Source: Dasyornis broadbenti (Eukaryota; Chordata; Aves; Passeriformes; Dasyornithidae). From it: a stretch of DNA of 64,000 bases. The notes beneath the pieces are model-generated. The model saw nothing but the letters and a program-made list of their open reading frames with translations, was not told the DNA's origin and ran no database searches. The position numbers were made by a program, and so were the translations under genes. The stretch is taken from assembly GCA_013397935.1 (NCBI GenBank), contig VZRN01004254.1, positions 124,001 to 188,000 on the forward strand, given 5' to 3'. This document shows positions 12,101 to 27,100 of the stretch, in pieces (within the stretch, counting starts at the first letter, position 1; each line of letters opens with the position of its first letter).

Positions 12101-15100
12101 ATTTTGCTGGAGTAATTATAAAACCAGCTGTTTAAGACTTTCCATTGACTTGATCTACTTACATTTGTATTTTTAATACACCCTTCCCAAATCTCCCTGC
12201 CTAATTATATTCTAAGATCTTACATTATCACCTCTTCAACCACTCAAGCAATTAGCCAGTTCATACACATTTCCCTGAAATAGCCTTGATTTCATTCATT
12301 CACTTATTTATAAGAAAAACGTACTTTTGCATTTTTTCAAGTTATTTGCTCTTACTTATATGGCTAGACTAGGGAAAAAAAAAACCTCATACAGAATTCT
12401 GACATTTAAATATAATTGAGATTGACCAGACAATACTGTCATTCTGCTTCATCCTTCTGGACTCTATAATACATCCCATTGAGGTTTCTAGATTCAGATC
12501 AAGTTTCTTGAAGTAACATACTGGCTCAGTGTCATTGCAGTCCTTTTCATACAAATACTCCATCTATCAGTGGGAACATCTCCATGTTATCAAAGCAAGT
12601 ATTTTTGAAAAAATTACCTCTGATAAGGATGTACAGCATTTTTAAGTGTGAATGGATGGCTTTGGATACACCTACCTTTATATTTACATCTGCACCATTG
12701 CAGACCAAGAGCTCTAAACACAATGCTCCATGTGTTGATGCAGCAGCAAAGTGCAAAGGCGTAAACCCCTTCTCATTCACTTGATTTACGTTAGCACCAC
12801 AGTCTATGAGTTCATTCACTACAACATCTTGCCCGTTGTAACAAGCTACATGGAGAGGAGTATTTCCATAGGCATTTGGCTCGTTCATCTATCAGAGAAA
12901 AAAAAACCCCAAGATTAGTTAGTAGGCAAAAAGTTGTACTTAGTGCAGCCTTTAATACTAACAAAGAAAAAAATCTCATGTCATGAAATTATGTTTTGGA
13001 ACTCTTCAAAACCAGAAATTAAAAGCAAGTTCTGGATATAGCATTTTCATTGAGATCTGCGTCCTGGGGAAGACTATGATTGCTTTACAAGTGAGCCAAC
13101 CTCCTCCAATTGTCTCCACACCAGTTTCCTGAATGCAACTTAAGAGAACACACACATGCCAAAAAAAATCAACTGTGGAAATTTGCACAGATGCTACATA
13201 CAAAGCATAGCACAGACCTCCATAAAACAGCATTGCAAGTCTTCATTAAAAACAGAGGCCAAAGAGATTTTCTCTGTGTGTGTATGTGCATATGGAAACA
13301 CAATTTCTTGTTGCACACAACATGATACTGAATTCTGATCTGTGTCTCAATATAGAGCTTGGGTTGCAATCTCCAGCCTTGCAAGAGTAAAATGTGATTC
13401 ACAAGGCAGATTTCTTACACAGTTTCACAGTTTACTGTTAACACACTTTCTACTGGCAGGTAATGTAGAACCTTTTAATTTACTTTGCGTCTCATATTAA
13501 TATGGCCTCACTTACTGTAGTATTGAAGTTTCTCACATTTTTAGTATTTTCTAAAATTTATGTCATGTAGGAAAGTCAGTACCACCTATATTTTACCAAG
13601 TGAAGCAAAAGCATTTAATTTCCTGCACTTCAGAAATGATTGTGTGGCAAAGCTAGGATCGGAATTCCTATTTCCTGACTTCCAGTCCAATGAATTAAGA
13701 GCAAGAAATATCAAATAAACAGAAAGCCCTACTAAATACACGTTTATTTTCATATGATTGTGCAAAATCTGCAAGGCTCTTAAGGAGGTTCTCTCTTAAT
13801 GGAGAAATGAGGGTTTATAAAAGAAAAAGTAGTATTTCCAGAGATCTTCACTCACATACTTTCAGTATATCATAACCTATCCCTAAATAAGCAGTTTGCT
13901 ACAGTACTAACAAGAGTATTTCAAACAATAAAAAAAAAAAATTCCCACTTCATTTCATTTTTCCTTACATCAACTCCCAGATCCAGAAGATATTTGACTA
14001 CACTAATCATTCCACTAGATGCTGCAGCATGTAAGGGTGTATATGATTTCTTGTCTTTGCATGTCACTTCAGCTGTATGGGTCACAAGTAATTTCACAAC
14101 TTCAATATGACCTAAAGTAATAAAGACAAATAAAATGAAGCATCATTTTTTTATTAACCAGTAGAGGTTCATAAACTTAATAATTCCACAATGGTTATAA
14201 CATGATCAAGACATTATTCCTTTACATCTAATGTGGAAAACAAAGAATTGTTTGTTTTCTAATCCTATCATGAACTATAAAAGCAACATAAAATAATTAT
14301 CTCCACACACCACACCCAACAATCATAGTGTTTACACTGCAAAAATAAATTTGCATAAGCAAAACATAATCTTGTCTTCTGCTTACACAGAAGGAATGTT
14401 TTTAAGACTTGAGAACTAGAGAGGCAAAGTAACTTTATAATTATAAAATATTTACTGCAAATTTACATTAACAACTCCAGAGACAATGTGACTGTCAATC
14501 TTCCACTGTCACTCCAATTCCAAACATGTCCATTAAGATTTTTAAATCTTAGCCAGAAACTTTGAAAAATAAACGCAAATATGAAAAGAAGAAAAGATTC
14601 TACTTTTACATAAAAATATATCTCCCCCAATCCGACTTCCTTTACCTGCAAAGCATTTAAAATGTTAAGCCACATCATACAGGATTTAGCAAAGCTCTAT
14701 TTTCAAGACTGTCTCAGATGGTCTTTGAGCAACCGCAGCCTTTTAAAAGCATCAACTACTCTCCTAAGACAATGGAAGGAGAGTAAGAGTTGAGTTGGGA
14801 TCATGAGGAAGGCATGATATGGGGGAAGTTCCAGGTTGAAAAGGGAAGAGAGGACTGGCAATCTGCCCTGAAGTGGTGGGCAGTAGCTCTCACTGCCAGC
14901 TTTGGGCCAGGAACCCCAACACCAACACCCACCACTACTGCAAAGGGCAGTGAGCTTTCCCCTTCCACACCCACATGCTCCCGTACTGCTTGTAGGCACT
15001 TTTGAAAAATAGGGTAACTGAGTATCTGTCATTCTTGCTCTGCTGTTAATTTAAGCGCCAAACAAATCATCACTGAAAACACTGGGACAGTCATGACAAA

Positions 15101-18100
15101 GTCTGAAGAATAAAGAAGTAAACGAGTAACAAGTTTAACAGACCACAATACACTTGCTGCTTTACCTTTGTAACTGACCCATACAGACACATGTGGGACT
15201 CTTTGTTTTACCTTTTAAGTGACACCCTTTACCTCAGTTAAAGAAGTGTTGAAGGGCACACTGAATACTTGTTTATACTTAGCCAGTCAGACATCTAAGT
15301 AGAAAGTATCAAATCCAGCTTTCAGTTTAAGTGCTTCACTAAGAGTGTGAGTCTTTGCTTTTTAAGCAGTTAAGAGAATTTGCAAAAGTTTGAATAGGAA
15401 CTGCCTACCCAAAGGAATACAGACAAAACTACTTCTATAAACATTCAGACACTGTGATACTTATTTTATGCTGCATACCCAACAGCATACAAAACAACAT
15501 TTCACCTATCTATATGAACCAAAACCATGACTTTACCAGTGCAATGTGAAGTGCTGCAATAACATTTCACTTCTTAATTACCTCAGTATAGTAGGAAAGA
15601 AGAGAAAGAGAAATGCAAACATGATACTCATCTTCTGACCCAAATACAATGGGGACAAGAATGAAAACAAGCCCTACATGAGAGACAGAAGTACAAAAGA
15701 TATTGAAAGCAGCTAAAGGAATAGAGACAGTGAACAGAACAGAGGCAGAAAAAACTTTAAAAAGAAGATAAAAAACCAAAAAACCCCCTGACCTGCACTG
15801 AAAAGGCAAGCAGCGATCAGTGGAAGACTCTCAAGAGCAAGGTACTTGATGTGAGAAGTGCTGCAGAGACATCCCAGTGCACCAATGAGGGCAACATGGC
15901 ACACAGGAATGTAAGTCCATTTCAGTCGCAGCTTTGCAGCTGGACAGCAATGGAGCCGGGTGAAAAGCAGGAAGGAAGCGAAACAATGGATATAACCCTA
16001 GAAAGTTATTTATAGTAAAGTGACGAAAAGCACAAGTTTTTATTTTATGGTCAGTTTTACATGGTGGAAAAGCTTTTAAGGTTTTCTCCAAACAATTAGA
16101 GCAATGTACAATGGCTCTAAATTGTGAGAGAGAATGTCAATTTTTTTCTTTGATTGAAGACTTCCAAAAGTTTTTGCTTCTCTATTGTCTTCAAGGTTAT
16201 TTAGGTTAGATCGACATCCAGTTAAATTACATTTTTCCTGCCCAAACACTGTTCATTAAGAGTTTCCTGTAAATAGCCTACAAAATAGCACTGATTAAAA
16301 CTGGAATAAAAGTAGCTTATCTGAAAACCAAAAAACTTTTCTCTCATCTAGGCAAGTACAAGCCAGAAGATGTCTCTGGCCTCTCATTGACCCTTGTCAG
16401 TTCTCTGACATCTCATGCACAAGTTTCATTTAACAAAATTTTGCAAATAGCCACCTTTAGTGAGGTGGCTGGACAGACTGCCACAGACATTGTTTTGCAG
16501 ATATAAGTACATTAAAAACGCTAATGCAAAATATTGCAAAGAGCATTAGAGCAATAACGAAGATTGTTCCTTCTGGGGTTTCAAGTACTGGTATCAGTAC
16601 CTGAAGTGCAATCTCATCCAGCTTCAAATAATAAACTAAGAGCATTAACGCTGTGATGATCACTTCATAATTCACTGGCATATTCAATTCTTTGTAAGTC
16701 TGATAAAAGGCAAGAAAGAACATTACTCTGACAGTATTGCCAGGGTATTGATCAAGACCATGAGAACAGTAATTACCCACTTCTGGAATAAGAATGGCAA
16801 GGCAAGAATTTTAGTTTCAGAGATTAAATATTCTTTGAAAATATAATCCCCAAGGTTGTTGTAACAATCCTCTGGTTTAGGTGCCCATTGTATTAACTGC
16901 TTACTTTTTATTTAGCATTACTGCAAAATTTTTCAACTGTTGACTAGACTTGCTGACTGAAGAACATCGTTCCTCCTTTTTAAAGAACAAAACTACTTAC
17001 CTTACTTTTCTTTTTCCAACAAATTGATTTTCCTCACCGCAAAATATACATTTACAAGGCAATTTGAGCTATACTATTAATGTTTTTTTGGCAGACACAG
17101 GTAACTTCAATGCTTAAAATGCCAATGTTTTTCCTAGAAGTATGAAAAACCTTAAACATGAAATTATTTTTTTTATTACTACAGTATTCATCAACTGAAA
17201 TATGTACATACCCATATATGCTGCCCAGTGTATAGCTCGTCTGTCTTTCTTGTCAAATGCATTAATATTGGCCCCTCTAGACAACAGTAAGCTGACCATC
17301 TGAGATAAAGAGAAAGAAGAGAAATCTTCTAATCATACTGGAAAACCTTGCTTCAACTAAACCATGGAAGAAAACAAAAATTTATGTGTTTTCATAGGAT
17401 TTAAATGTATTGTGGTTTAAATAGCCCATAAATTTGAAAAAACTGGCTGTCACAATGAAGTGACTGTAAAGAACACAAAACTTGATGTCAACAAAAACAT
17501 TTCTCAGTTAAATATGGCAAAGCCATGAAATCTTTCAAATTTTCAGGTTATTTTTAAGGGACTTGTGAGTTAGAGTTTATTACATGGATTTCCTCTACAT
17601 TTCAGTGACGACATATACCTTATGTTCACTAGTTATTGAAAAGAAAAATATCCTGGTTTTCCCATTTTAAATTTACCTCTTAGTAATTTAACTCCACTTG
17701 ACTCAACAAATTTGCTTTGGCCATAAAAAAATTGAACACTGTAATAACCTTACAACTAAATAATGTAACATTTATTTTCCACAACTTTTCTGCATACAGA
17801 TGCATACAAAAACCAAATTCAAATACAAAATAGGAGTTGGGATTTTTTTAGGGAATGGGGGTTTTAAACTCATAAATGAAACATCAGAAATGTTAGGGAC
17901 AGAATGATGAGTGGAAAACAACTTAAGAAAATTATCTTTTACCTCAACGTGTCCACTGAAGGCAGCATGATGCAATGCAGTTCTGCCTGCTCGATCAGAC
18001 ACATTTACATTGCTTAGGAGAGGCACCAAAGCTTCAGCACACTTCACAGCTTTGTTTGCAGCTGCTATATGTAGGGGTGTCTGCCAGTTTTTATCACGAG

Positions 18101-21100
18101 CATTGACATCTGCTGAATGCTTTAACAACACCTGAACAGCATCCTGGAAGCATTTATAGAAAAACCAAGCCACTTAGTAAAGATGGGAAATTACTGCTTT
18201 GGATTTTAGGATAGTACAGTGGAATACAACTCTTTACAATTTGTTCATTTGTAAACATAATCTTTGGGACACTTTGGGATTTGTACTTTATCATAAATCC
18301 AAACTTGGGGATGTTCTCAAGAACATGAATGATTTGACCAAATTAACCATTTCCAGGTCTTTTATCCAGTTCCTTAAGCCACATGGAAAACTGTTTTGTC
18401 ATCACAATTGATTTCCAAAGTTTAATAAACCACTCTAGGATTTCTTCCGTAAGTGGAATCCTTAGGCAAGGATTAGTGAAGTACTATGAACTGATAATGA
18501 TTTTTCATCAATCTGCCAAGCAAAATTTTTCAGCTGTCCAAATCTACAAATGGCAAAACCCAGATTATTAAATGTACACTTAGAGAACCACAGATAAAAC
18601 AGTGCATGATCACAAAAAGTTTCAACATAGTGTTGCAAAACTCCTGAAAACCGTTTTAAAATATTGCACTGAATTCCATCTCTCAAAATGATTATTCATT
18701 TCCTATTGTTAAAAGCACAAGCTGTGAAAATTTGATAAATAAGACTATAATTCTTACAGCAAGATAAACAAATTCCATTCAAATATGCATACGCAATTGG
18801 AATGCATAAAAAAATAAACGTGTTGGCAGTATCAACATGATGATGATTACATTTTGCATCAGCTGTGTGACCTTCCCACGATTCACTAATTGCTTTTGCT
18901 GACTGCCAACTCAGTCACTGAGAGCACAAATAATTGATTACCCCTTTGAACTTAAAACATGGTACCACAAGTTGTTACTAGAGATTTTGAATTATACTGT
19001 GTACAGTAGCAAGGTACTATTCTCAGGTATAAGCAGAATGCTAAGTAACTATTGATCCTATTTATATCATAATAAATCATATTTAAGACGTTGAAATTTC
19101 TCATACGGTCAATAAAAAAGAAAATAGGAATAAACACTAAAGTGAATACAGCATCACAGGCTTGTAATTTACTGAAAAAATTGAATAGGTCTTCTCTCTG
19201 AGAAAATGAAGCAGATTTAGTACTTTAAAAAACTATTATGTTTTAACTCTTGTCTTTTTTAACCCAAATATTAAAAAATACCATATCAGAACAAGGAAAT
19301 TATAGAACAGCTTTTCCAGAAGGAACCACCACAATATTAGTATAAAAATAATGAATCTCATTTCTATGTGCATATGCATTAATGAATTTCACAACTGAAT
19401 TTACTTAGCGTTTCTTTTTTTTCTTAATTTGCAACATACAGCAGGCACACACAAATAAAACTGTGACTGTCTTGACATGAAGCTGCCTGAACTTGTGCAG
19501 CTGACAGCTAAATCCATAACTCCAACTATTTTGTATGTTTCAATGTCCTTGTTTAATTGCAGCTGTCCTTACTTCAAGAGTCCAGACGTTTTACTGAAAT
19601 CACTATCAAGTTTTTTCATTGTAGCTTGTTATCCAGTGCCCTAAACCCATATAGGTCTGTCAGCTACAAAACAGTGCCTACACATTTCAACCATGTATAT
19701 GGGCTCCCATGATTCACTGTGTTTATAAATAGAGAATTCTGACAAGCGTCTATCATTGCATTTTAGGTAAATATTCTGACTGGTTTACATGTCTTGTTTG
19801 CCTTTGGTTAATATTTTGTCTAATATCTTCCGTATTTACAAAACTATGATCATCGTTGCATTTCTTGAAGTTCTCATTTAAACTCAGTTTGTTTGCAGCA
19901 CTCCTCTGCCTCTGCAAGCATTACTGATGTGGAGAGCTTTTATTGTTTCTCAGCTCTGAAGAATGCAGCATTTGGTGCTTCGGTCAGCTCCCAAAGGAAC
20001 AGCCTAAAAATATCTCAAGAACAAATAGCATTTGGGAATAAGGCGCCCTTGAAGATTCATTTTCAAACGCTGTTTTTTTGAATAACATGATCTCTACATA
20101 ACTTTGCTATTAATGCTAGTGACAAAATACTGCCATTTATCCAGGGAATTCAAAAGCAAAAACTGAAACAAGGCTTGTTTAGACAGCTCATGGATCAAAC
20201 GCTTGAAGTTCAACACTTGTCAAAACTAAAATATTCAATTCTATCTTCCCAAATAAAAAATTAATAATAAAAAACCTTTATTTGAGACTACTGAAATGAG
20301 TATCAATTTGATTCAGGATCTCCAAGGAGATACTTTTGCATAAACTCTTCCACATAACAAGCTCAGCATTTCTCTGTTTTGATCTTCTATAGGCATTTAA
20401 ATTTTTTATTAGGATAACCACCATAGAGAAACAAAAACGAAGTAATTTCTTTTATTATATTCTTACAACTGTATAACTGGAAGACTTCAAGAAACAGTCT
20501 ACACTCCACTTAAAAATTTTAAAGTCATATTCAATGCTATTATTATTAATTAATCACTTAAAAAAAAAAAAGACACTGGCAGGCCTTTACAGAACCATTT
20601 ATTTCTTCAATGCCTGAGCAGACAAATAGGTAAAAAAAATGAAGGAATGTAAAGACCATGCTGTAAAAGCTGTACTAAGTCTTAATTCATCTGTACTTCC
20701 CTCATGATGAACCTTTCTGGTTACCTGAGGAGAAGTAAACTGGACTAGAGAACACTGTGTGCAGAATCATCTGCTATGGAAGTCACAAAACAAAGCTGAG
20801 AACTCTTTAAGTTCATAGTTGTCCTCCTTCTTACTGGTAAAGCAAGAGATATACATATATATATATACACCCTCAACAGGCCAAACCAACTGATCAAAAA
20901 TATTCTGCATTTCCAAACACTTGCAGTAGTTTCACTTTTTAAAAAACAAACAACGGACAGAAGGTAATTTTAACACAAAGCAGTCAAAAAGAGCAACATA
21001 CCTCACTACAGGATGCTACAGCTCTGTGTAAAGGAGTCAACCATTTGCTGTCTTTGGCATTAACTCTAGCTCCTGTAACAAAAAATAAAAATAACAGAAA

Positions 21101-24100
21101 TTTAAAATATATTTACAGAATGACTGAAATATTTCCAAGAACAGAGACAGAACTATTGGAAGTTAATTTTTCTAGATGTTTCTTTGTATTTTTCATGCCA
21201 AAAAATGAAAACGAATATTTTCTCCAGCTGAAGTCAACCCTTTGAGGAAATTCTTTTAACACTGTACCAATAATACTCTTCCACATCAAAATATGCATAC
21301 TTTTACGCTAGGTCATCCTCTATAATCTGTTGCACTTCCAAAGCCACATAAAAGGCTGCTGTGTAAGCAAGATTAACTCCTTGCTTTCATTCAGCAACAA
21401 AAATCTCACTTTCCCACTATAGCTGAGATTCTCCATTAAAATACAGACAGAGCCTGTGTTTACTCCCCAGTAAACTCCTTCAGTGTCCTTGTGGTTGCCA
21501 TGTCTGATGGACAGGTATACAGAATAAGGATGATTCTTCTACTGGGACTTACTTTGGGAACAAATCTTCACTACTCCAGCAGGTCACCTAGCCCACCCCA
21601 GGACCTCCAGGCCCTCCCTTCACGAGAGAGATTAACAGCCACACCTCTCTGCTTCTGAAAGCACACTCAAGGAACTGCTGTCCCTGTCCCCAGGAAATAA
21701 AGCCGCACGAACATCTCTAAGGGACACAAGCCTGGGTTTGGATTTTAATTTTTTTCTTAATAATAAAAGCAAAGAAGGGTCTGGGAACTTTCCCCTGAAA
21801 GAAGCAGCTGAACTATGTTTTAACTTCAGTGAACACCAACAAACAAGAAAACTTTATGATTAAGGTTAATAATTTAATTTTTTACTGATACACATACATG
21901 CATAACGTTGTAGGATATTTATACCCTGACAGGAAATTTATCCATCTTTATTTTGAAACTTCTGAGGTTTCACAGGGTTAGCTTTGACAAAATCTTACAT
22001 TTTTGAAAAAAAACCAGTTTGGAAATACTGTTGGAAAGAATCACATAGTAACATTAATGCTACATGACAAGAGCTGATTAACTTTTAAGGCTAAACATAA
22101 TATTGATACATCAGAACCAACTATAGTTTTTTTTCTGTGCAAAGAACAGAAAAGGTGGAAGGCCAGTAAGACACAAGATACCAAACAGGCTGCTGGTCAC
22201 ATCAGGATATTCAACTAAGAGAGAGTATTTTGATCCAAGACCTGCACAAGCAAAGGAATCTTCCCCAGTCCACCTGATCAAGAAACATAGCAGCGTGTAC
22301 AAAATCATGGTTGTATATACTAAGCAAACTGAATATCTGAAGTCATAAGACCTTTCAGTCGTAAGAACAGAACATGGAAGGTGATGCAGAATCCAAACTT
22401 CCAGTTTGATCTTAGGTCTTCCAAGCACTGGACAGAGACTGAGGTCTAACTGCTGGCTACAATTTCAGGGATTTCTCTTTCCTTATCTAAATTTCAGAAT
22501 ACGGTGTCATCCTACTTTCCTAAGTGCAAAAGTTTTTGAAAAATAAGGCTAATAAATGGAAGAAAGTCCAAGTCCATTTGAAGAAAACCCCCACAATCTA
22601 ACAAATCTTTAAGGAGATACCACAAGTGTCTGCTTTTGGCAAACATCCTAAGGACCCACTGGTGTGTTGCACCACATCATGTGCCATAGCATACAGTACT
22701 CTATCAGGTCTCACACAAAACTCGAGCAGAAAAAGAATTTGATTATTCTAAGAGTCACTAGAAATGCCTTAGGATTTTTGGCAATCCTTCCCAAAAGACA
22801 CTGATGAATAACATCACAAATACAATGAAGAAATAATTGGTAAGTGAGAAAGTAATCAATATATTTAAAAAGTATCTGTAATTCTTGACTATATTCCAGG
22901 TAATTATTGGTCACAGCAGCAGACAAGATAAGAAAAAAGCCAAAATCAAACTCGAAGCTCCACCTGACTTCACATCTAGCCAACAACCAAGGAATAATGA
23001 CTTTCATAGTCTGATTTCTCTCTCTTAACTTTAGGATACAAATGTCTTTAAAGCATTTGAAAGAACTTGACTGAGTTACTAAGTAATTAATTACTATCCT
23101 GATTTTCCTTAGGAAAATGCATTTGCAAGAATTGAGGTCAGGTCAGATCCATCCAGGTAATGAAGCCCAAGATAGGAAAAGCAACGTGCTCATCAGAAGA
23201 GGAGAAATGCACGTTTCTATTCCAAAGAAGCAGCAGTTACCTAAGCTTTAGCTCTAAGTGAAAACGTGCTTAGAGCCCAAGCAGTGTTTATGTGTTCACA
23301 TAAGCTGTTTACTGACATTTCCGGTACTTTTAACACACAGCCTAAAAACCACACCAGAAGAGAGAAGAAATAAATACAAAAAGATACTGTACAAAAAGTT
23401 TTCACAATGATAAGTTAATCACACTTGCTAAGACTAAAAGAAAAGAAAATGTGAAAGTAAGAAAGAAAATCAGCATTAGCCAGAGAAATGTCTAAGGAAA
23501 TTTGAAGTGATATCTAAAAGTAATATGGTCTTCTCAAAAGAACAAAAATAAACACAGCAGTATCTCCCCCCATTCCATAAGTGGTCTTCCACCCAAAGAA
23601 ACAAGGAAACACAGGTCTAGCACATTAAAACAGTGTAATATGTAGACACTAAAATAAGTGAACTTTTCAAATACACAAAAAATTGTAGATTCTCTGACAC
23701 AAGAAAAATCTAAGTTGACCTTTGGTAACAAATCTGAATCTCTGATGGACTTAAGAAAGAACCACCAAGCTTATTTTTTCCTTCCACAATAAGAGCTCTT
23801 AATGAAGTTGCAAAAGTTATATTGAAAGACAAAGTTTTAAAGCAATAATCAGAATAAATGTACTACCGAAAACCACATATGCATTTTCAATGTGGGAATT
23901 GGGAGATCTACAGCTTTAGTACATTAAATAAAATAACATTTTAAAATTAATAAAGAGATATTTTGCCCTTAAATTTCTCCAAGAAGCCATGCTGCCAAGA
24001 ATCATTTAAATTTCATAAAGGAACTTTTCCAAACAGCCTTGTATCTGAGGACATAATCCTCCTCTAGGCTGTTCTTTACTGCCTAGTACATGATTTCGGG

Positions 24101-27100
24101 AAAATGTCACTGTTCTCCCTGACCCTTTAAGGACTCTCTCAAACCTATCACAGTCCTACCATGCAACTGTGAAGGAGTTTACAGCCTTGATCATCTGAGG
24201 TAAAGCTCCACTCCAGACCAATACAACTAAATGTTACAAAAATATACCTTTACCAAATAACTTTTCCTTTAAGATACTGCTTCATAGTTTGCTTAAAGAC
24301 AGTCTGAACACATGTATGTATATAACCTACTGCACAGCACTGCCAATGCAATATTATCCCTGTGAAGCTCAACTTGCTGACATGTTAACCAGGGCATTTC
24401 TCACATTTCAAAGGCCAGCTATGAGCAGTTTGCTCTTTCAAAGCACAGTACAGTGTCTCAATCTCCAGTGTGCAAAATCAGAAGAGAACAAAACAAAAAA
24501 CCTCAGCCCAAACAAACCCTATTCTCCCCCCTCCCTGCCTCTGCCCTTTGGATCTTCAGACTTCAAGGGTCTGGTCTTAACATGTTTATTAAAACTTCTC
24601 AAATGTTTCATTTGTTTTTTGTAAAATTTCTTACATTTCAATTCTTTTAATGCCAGAGTTTACAGGAAAAGGATTAGGGGAGCTTTCCAGAGAGAGCAAA
24701 GACAATGCTGGAACACAAATATTCAACTTCAACTTAAGAACCAATCATGTAAATGACCCTCCCCTAAAACTGCATCTTCCAAACAAAGCAAATTATTCTT
24801 CCATGTTGATGCACTAAGCCAAAACATTAAACAAGATTAGCCCTTTTATCACCAATTTTGCTAGTACAGCCTAGTAAGTTTACACATCTAGACAAATACA
24901 AAAGCAGGACTTTTGCTCTGCAGAAGGTGGGGTAGGGGGAGTGAGAGAGAGAGAGGAGTATTACGTAATTTTCTTCCCTTGTTCTTGAATCTTACATGTC
25001 ATCTTGCCAAGTTGTATTCACAAGACCGATAATTAGAAAGACATGTTTTATTTAATAAATAAAGTACAGACGCTACTGAAAAACTCTGTGATGCTTACTT
25101 CTAGCAAATTTATGTTTCAAGAGACACATTTTCCAATTGAATACATGCACTGATTTACAGAATGGTCCTGGAGGTTTTAATTCTGCTAGTCTGTGTGTGT
25201 CAAGCGCACATTTAAATATGCTATTAGCCACCAATTCCTGGACATACGTTTCTGTACTTCAGTTGCTACTTCTTGGTGTCCATATCCTTACATTCCAGTA
25301 ACAGCTACCATCTCAATCACATCTTAGAAAGACAGACAAGGAATGATTGGGCAGGAAATGCTGCAAGGAGCAACCACCCATCTATTTCCGTCAGCCATAA
25401 ACTGCCATACAACTCCTACAAAGCCCCGTCTCTCACACCATCTCTGTGCTCCTCTCATAAAAACTTTTGCTGTGACTCTCCTCCCCAGCTCCTCTGCAAC
25501 AGATCTCTTCCTATTTGGAAATGTCCTCAGAAGACTAATGAATGCAGTGGGTTAAATTACTTATGCGTCATTAGTTGGAAATAGATTAAGAAATCAACAA
25601 AACTGACATTTTCATCTTTGCTCACAGTACTGACTTAAGTACTCAATTGCCTGCCACTGTTGTGTTTGCAGTTTGTATTTTTAGACTTTCAAAGATGGTA
25701 TTTTGCTTTGTTATTGTACAAGATGTACTAGTGACTGAGCAATATCATAATATAAGCAAAGAAAGCAAAAGTGTTTTCATTCAGTTATGCAATACAGATA
25801 CCCAATGTTTGCTATTTGAAGCTCTGAAATGTCTATTTAGGAGTAAAAGATGTAAATAAGATCTTTACAGAGTGCATTTAAGAAAGTAACAAACCTTGTC
25901 TCAACAATTAGTGTTCTGAAATAATTTTATGAGCTATCTTTGGAGAAATTAGGAAGATCTCAGGCATAAATCACTGAGAGTAACCACCAGGCTTAATGTA
26001 ATTAGATTCTATTTAATTATTTTCCTAACAGCTAGTAAAAGGTTCAAAGTTGAACCTTCCTTCTGAATGATCCACTTTATCTAGAGACAAAGACCTTGGC
26101 AGCACTTAAACTGACAAGCAGAAATTATCAGACTATATTAAGGAATAAACAGATAGATCAGAAAATTTTTCCTTAGATAGAAAAATATGCACACAGTCAG
26201 GTGGAGATACAGAAGGAGTTTTTAAAGTAAAAGAAGATTTGAGATATAAATTGGAATAATCAGTGATAGAAATGGAGGATAATTTCCTATTGAAAAGTTG
26301 AATACTTGGAAAATCATCGCTGCAAAAATAATGAGTAAGACCTTATGGAGAGAAAGCTTCTTGCTTTTTATAAGCTAAATGCATAGCAGTAGATCTATAA
26401 AATAGTGAAAAAATCCAAGAGGAACAGGTCTGGAATCTTTTGTCCAAATAAAATGATGCTTCAAGAACAGTTTTTATTTTTGTTTCTTAAGAAACAAACA
26501 GACAAAACCACTCCTAACCCCCAAAACAATCCCACAAAACAAAAACACATGGAGATACGCTGGCCACAAAAGGGAGGAAAACCATAATCAAGTAGAAGCC
26601 ATCCTTCCACAACTTCACTGATTTGTCAATCTAAGCAAATTTCCTTTCAGAATTTCAGTTTCTGCTGCATCTCAGCCACCACTTCCTTGAGCTTCAGCAA
26701 GCAATGTGAGGTTCTCTGACTTGAGCTATTGAACACTGTCTTTTCCAAAGTCAGCTTAATTTTCTCTCTCAAAGAACATCAGAGCTACTTTCTTCACAGC
26801 AACTGGCCCTTACTGCTGCCAGGGGGAAGTTAGGCCAGCTTGAAAAAGAAAAACATCAGCCAACATCGCTGTCAAAAGAAGAGGAAGCGGCTGAAAGACA
26901 CAGCCAGTGTCAAAGAGGCCCCTGTGAAATGCCTTGGGTATGTGGGTACATCTGCAATCCAAACAAAGGGAGCTTCATTTGGCTGGGACTTAGGCAGAAA
27001 TAGCCTTTCAGCAGCTGAGCTGTGTGACTGTCATTGCATGGATTTCCAATACTCGCAGAGCTTCATAATGAGATGAAAGAAACACAGGTAGAGTAGTGTA

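Larger units (their letters stand above)
6626..12675 (-). other. ANKRD28 intron between exons 8 and 9
   Basis: This 6050-bp intron is the richest in secondary features. It contains poly(A)-rich stretches just beside exon 9 (6630-6720), an (ACTC)n microsatellite at 6901-6922, a decayed duplicate of exon 9 at 7511-7662, a possible very old CR1 scrap near 7960-8035 and a clear CR1 3' fragment at about 10660-10990. The rest (8100-10600 and 11000-12600) shows nothing I can name. Confidence 0.9.

Noticed and set aside
14703..15032. 109-codon minus-strand frame over a GC-richer intron patch
   Set aside because: The opposite strand is also open, no acceptor or donor fits, and there is no recognisable domain.
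22111..22428. 105-codon minus-strand frame in the intron between exons 3 and 4
   Set aside because: Frames of this length are expected by chance at this base composition. No splice border or family match.
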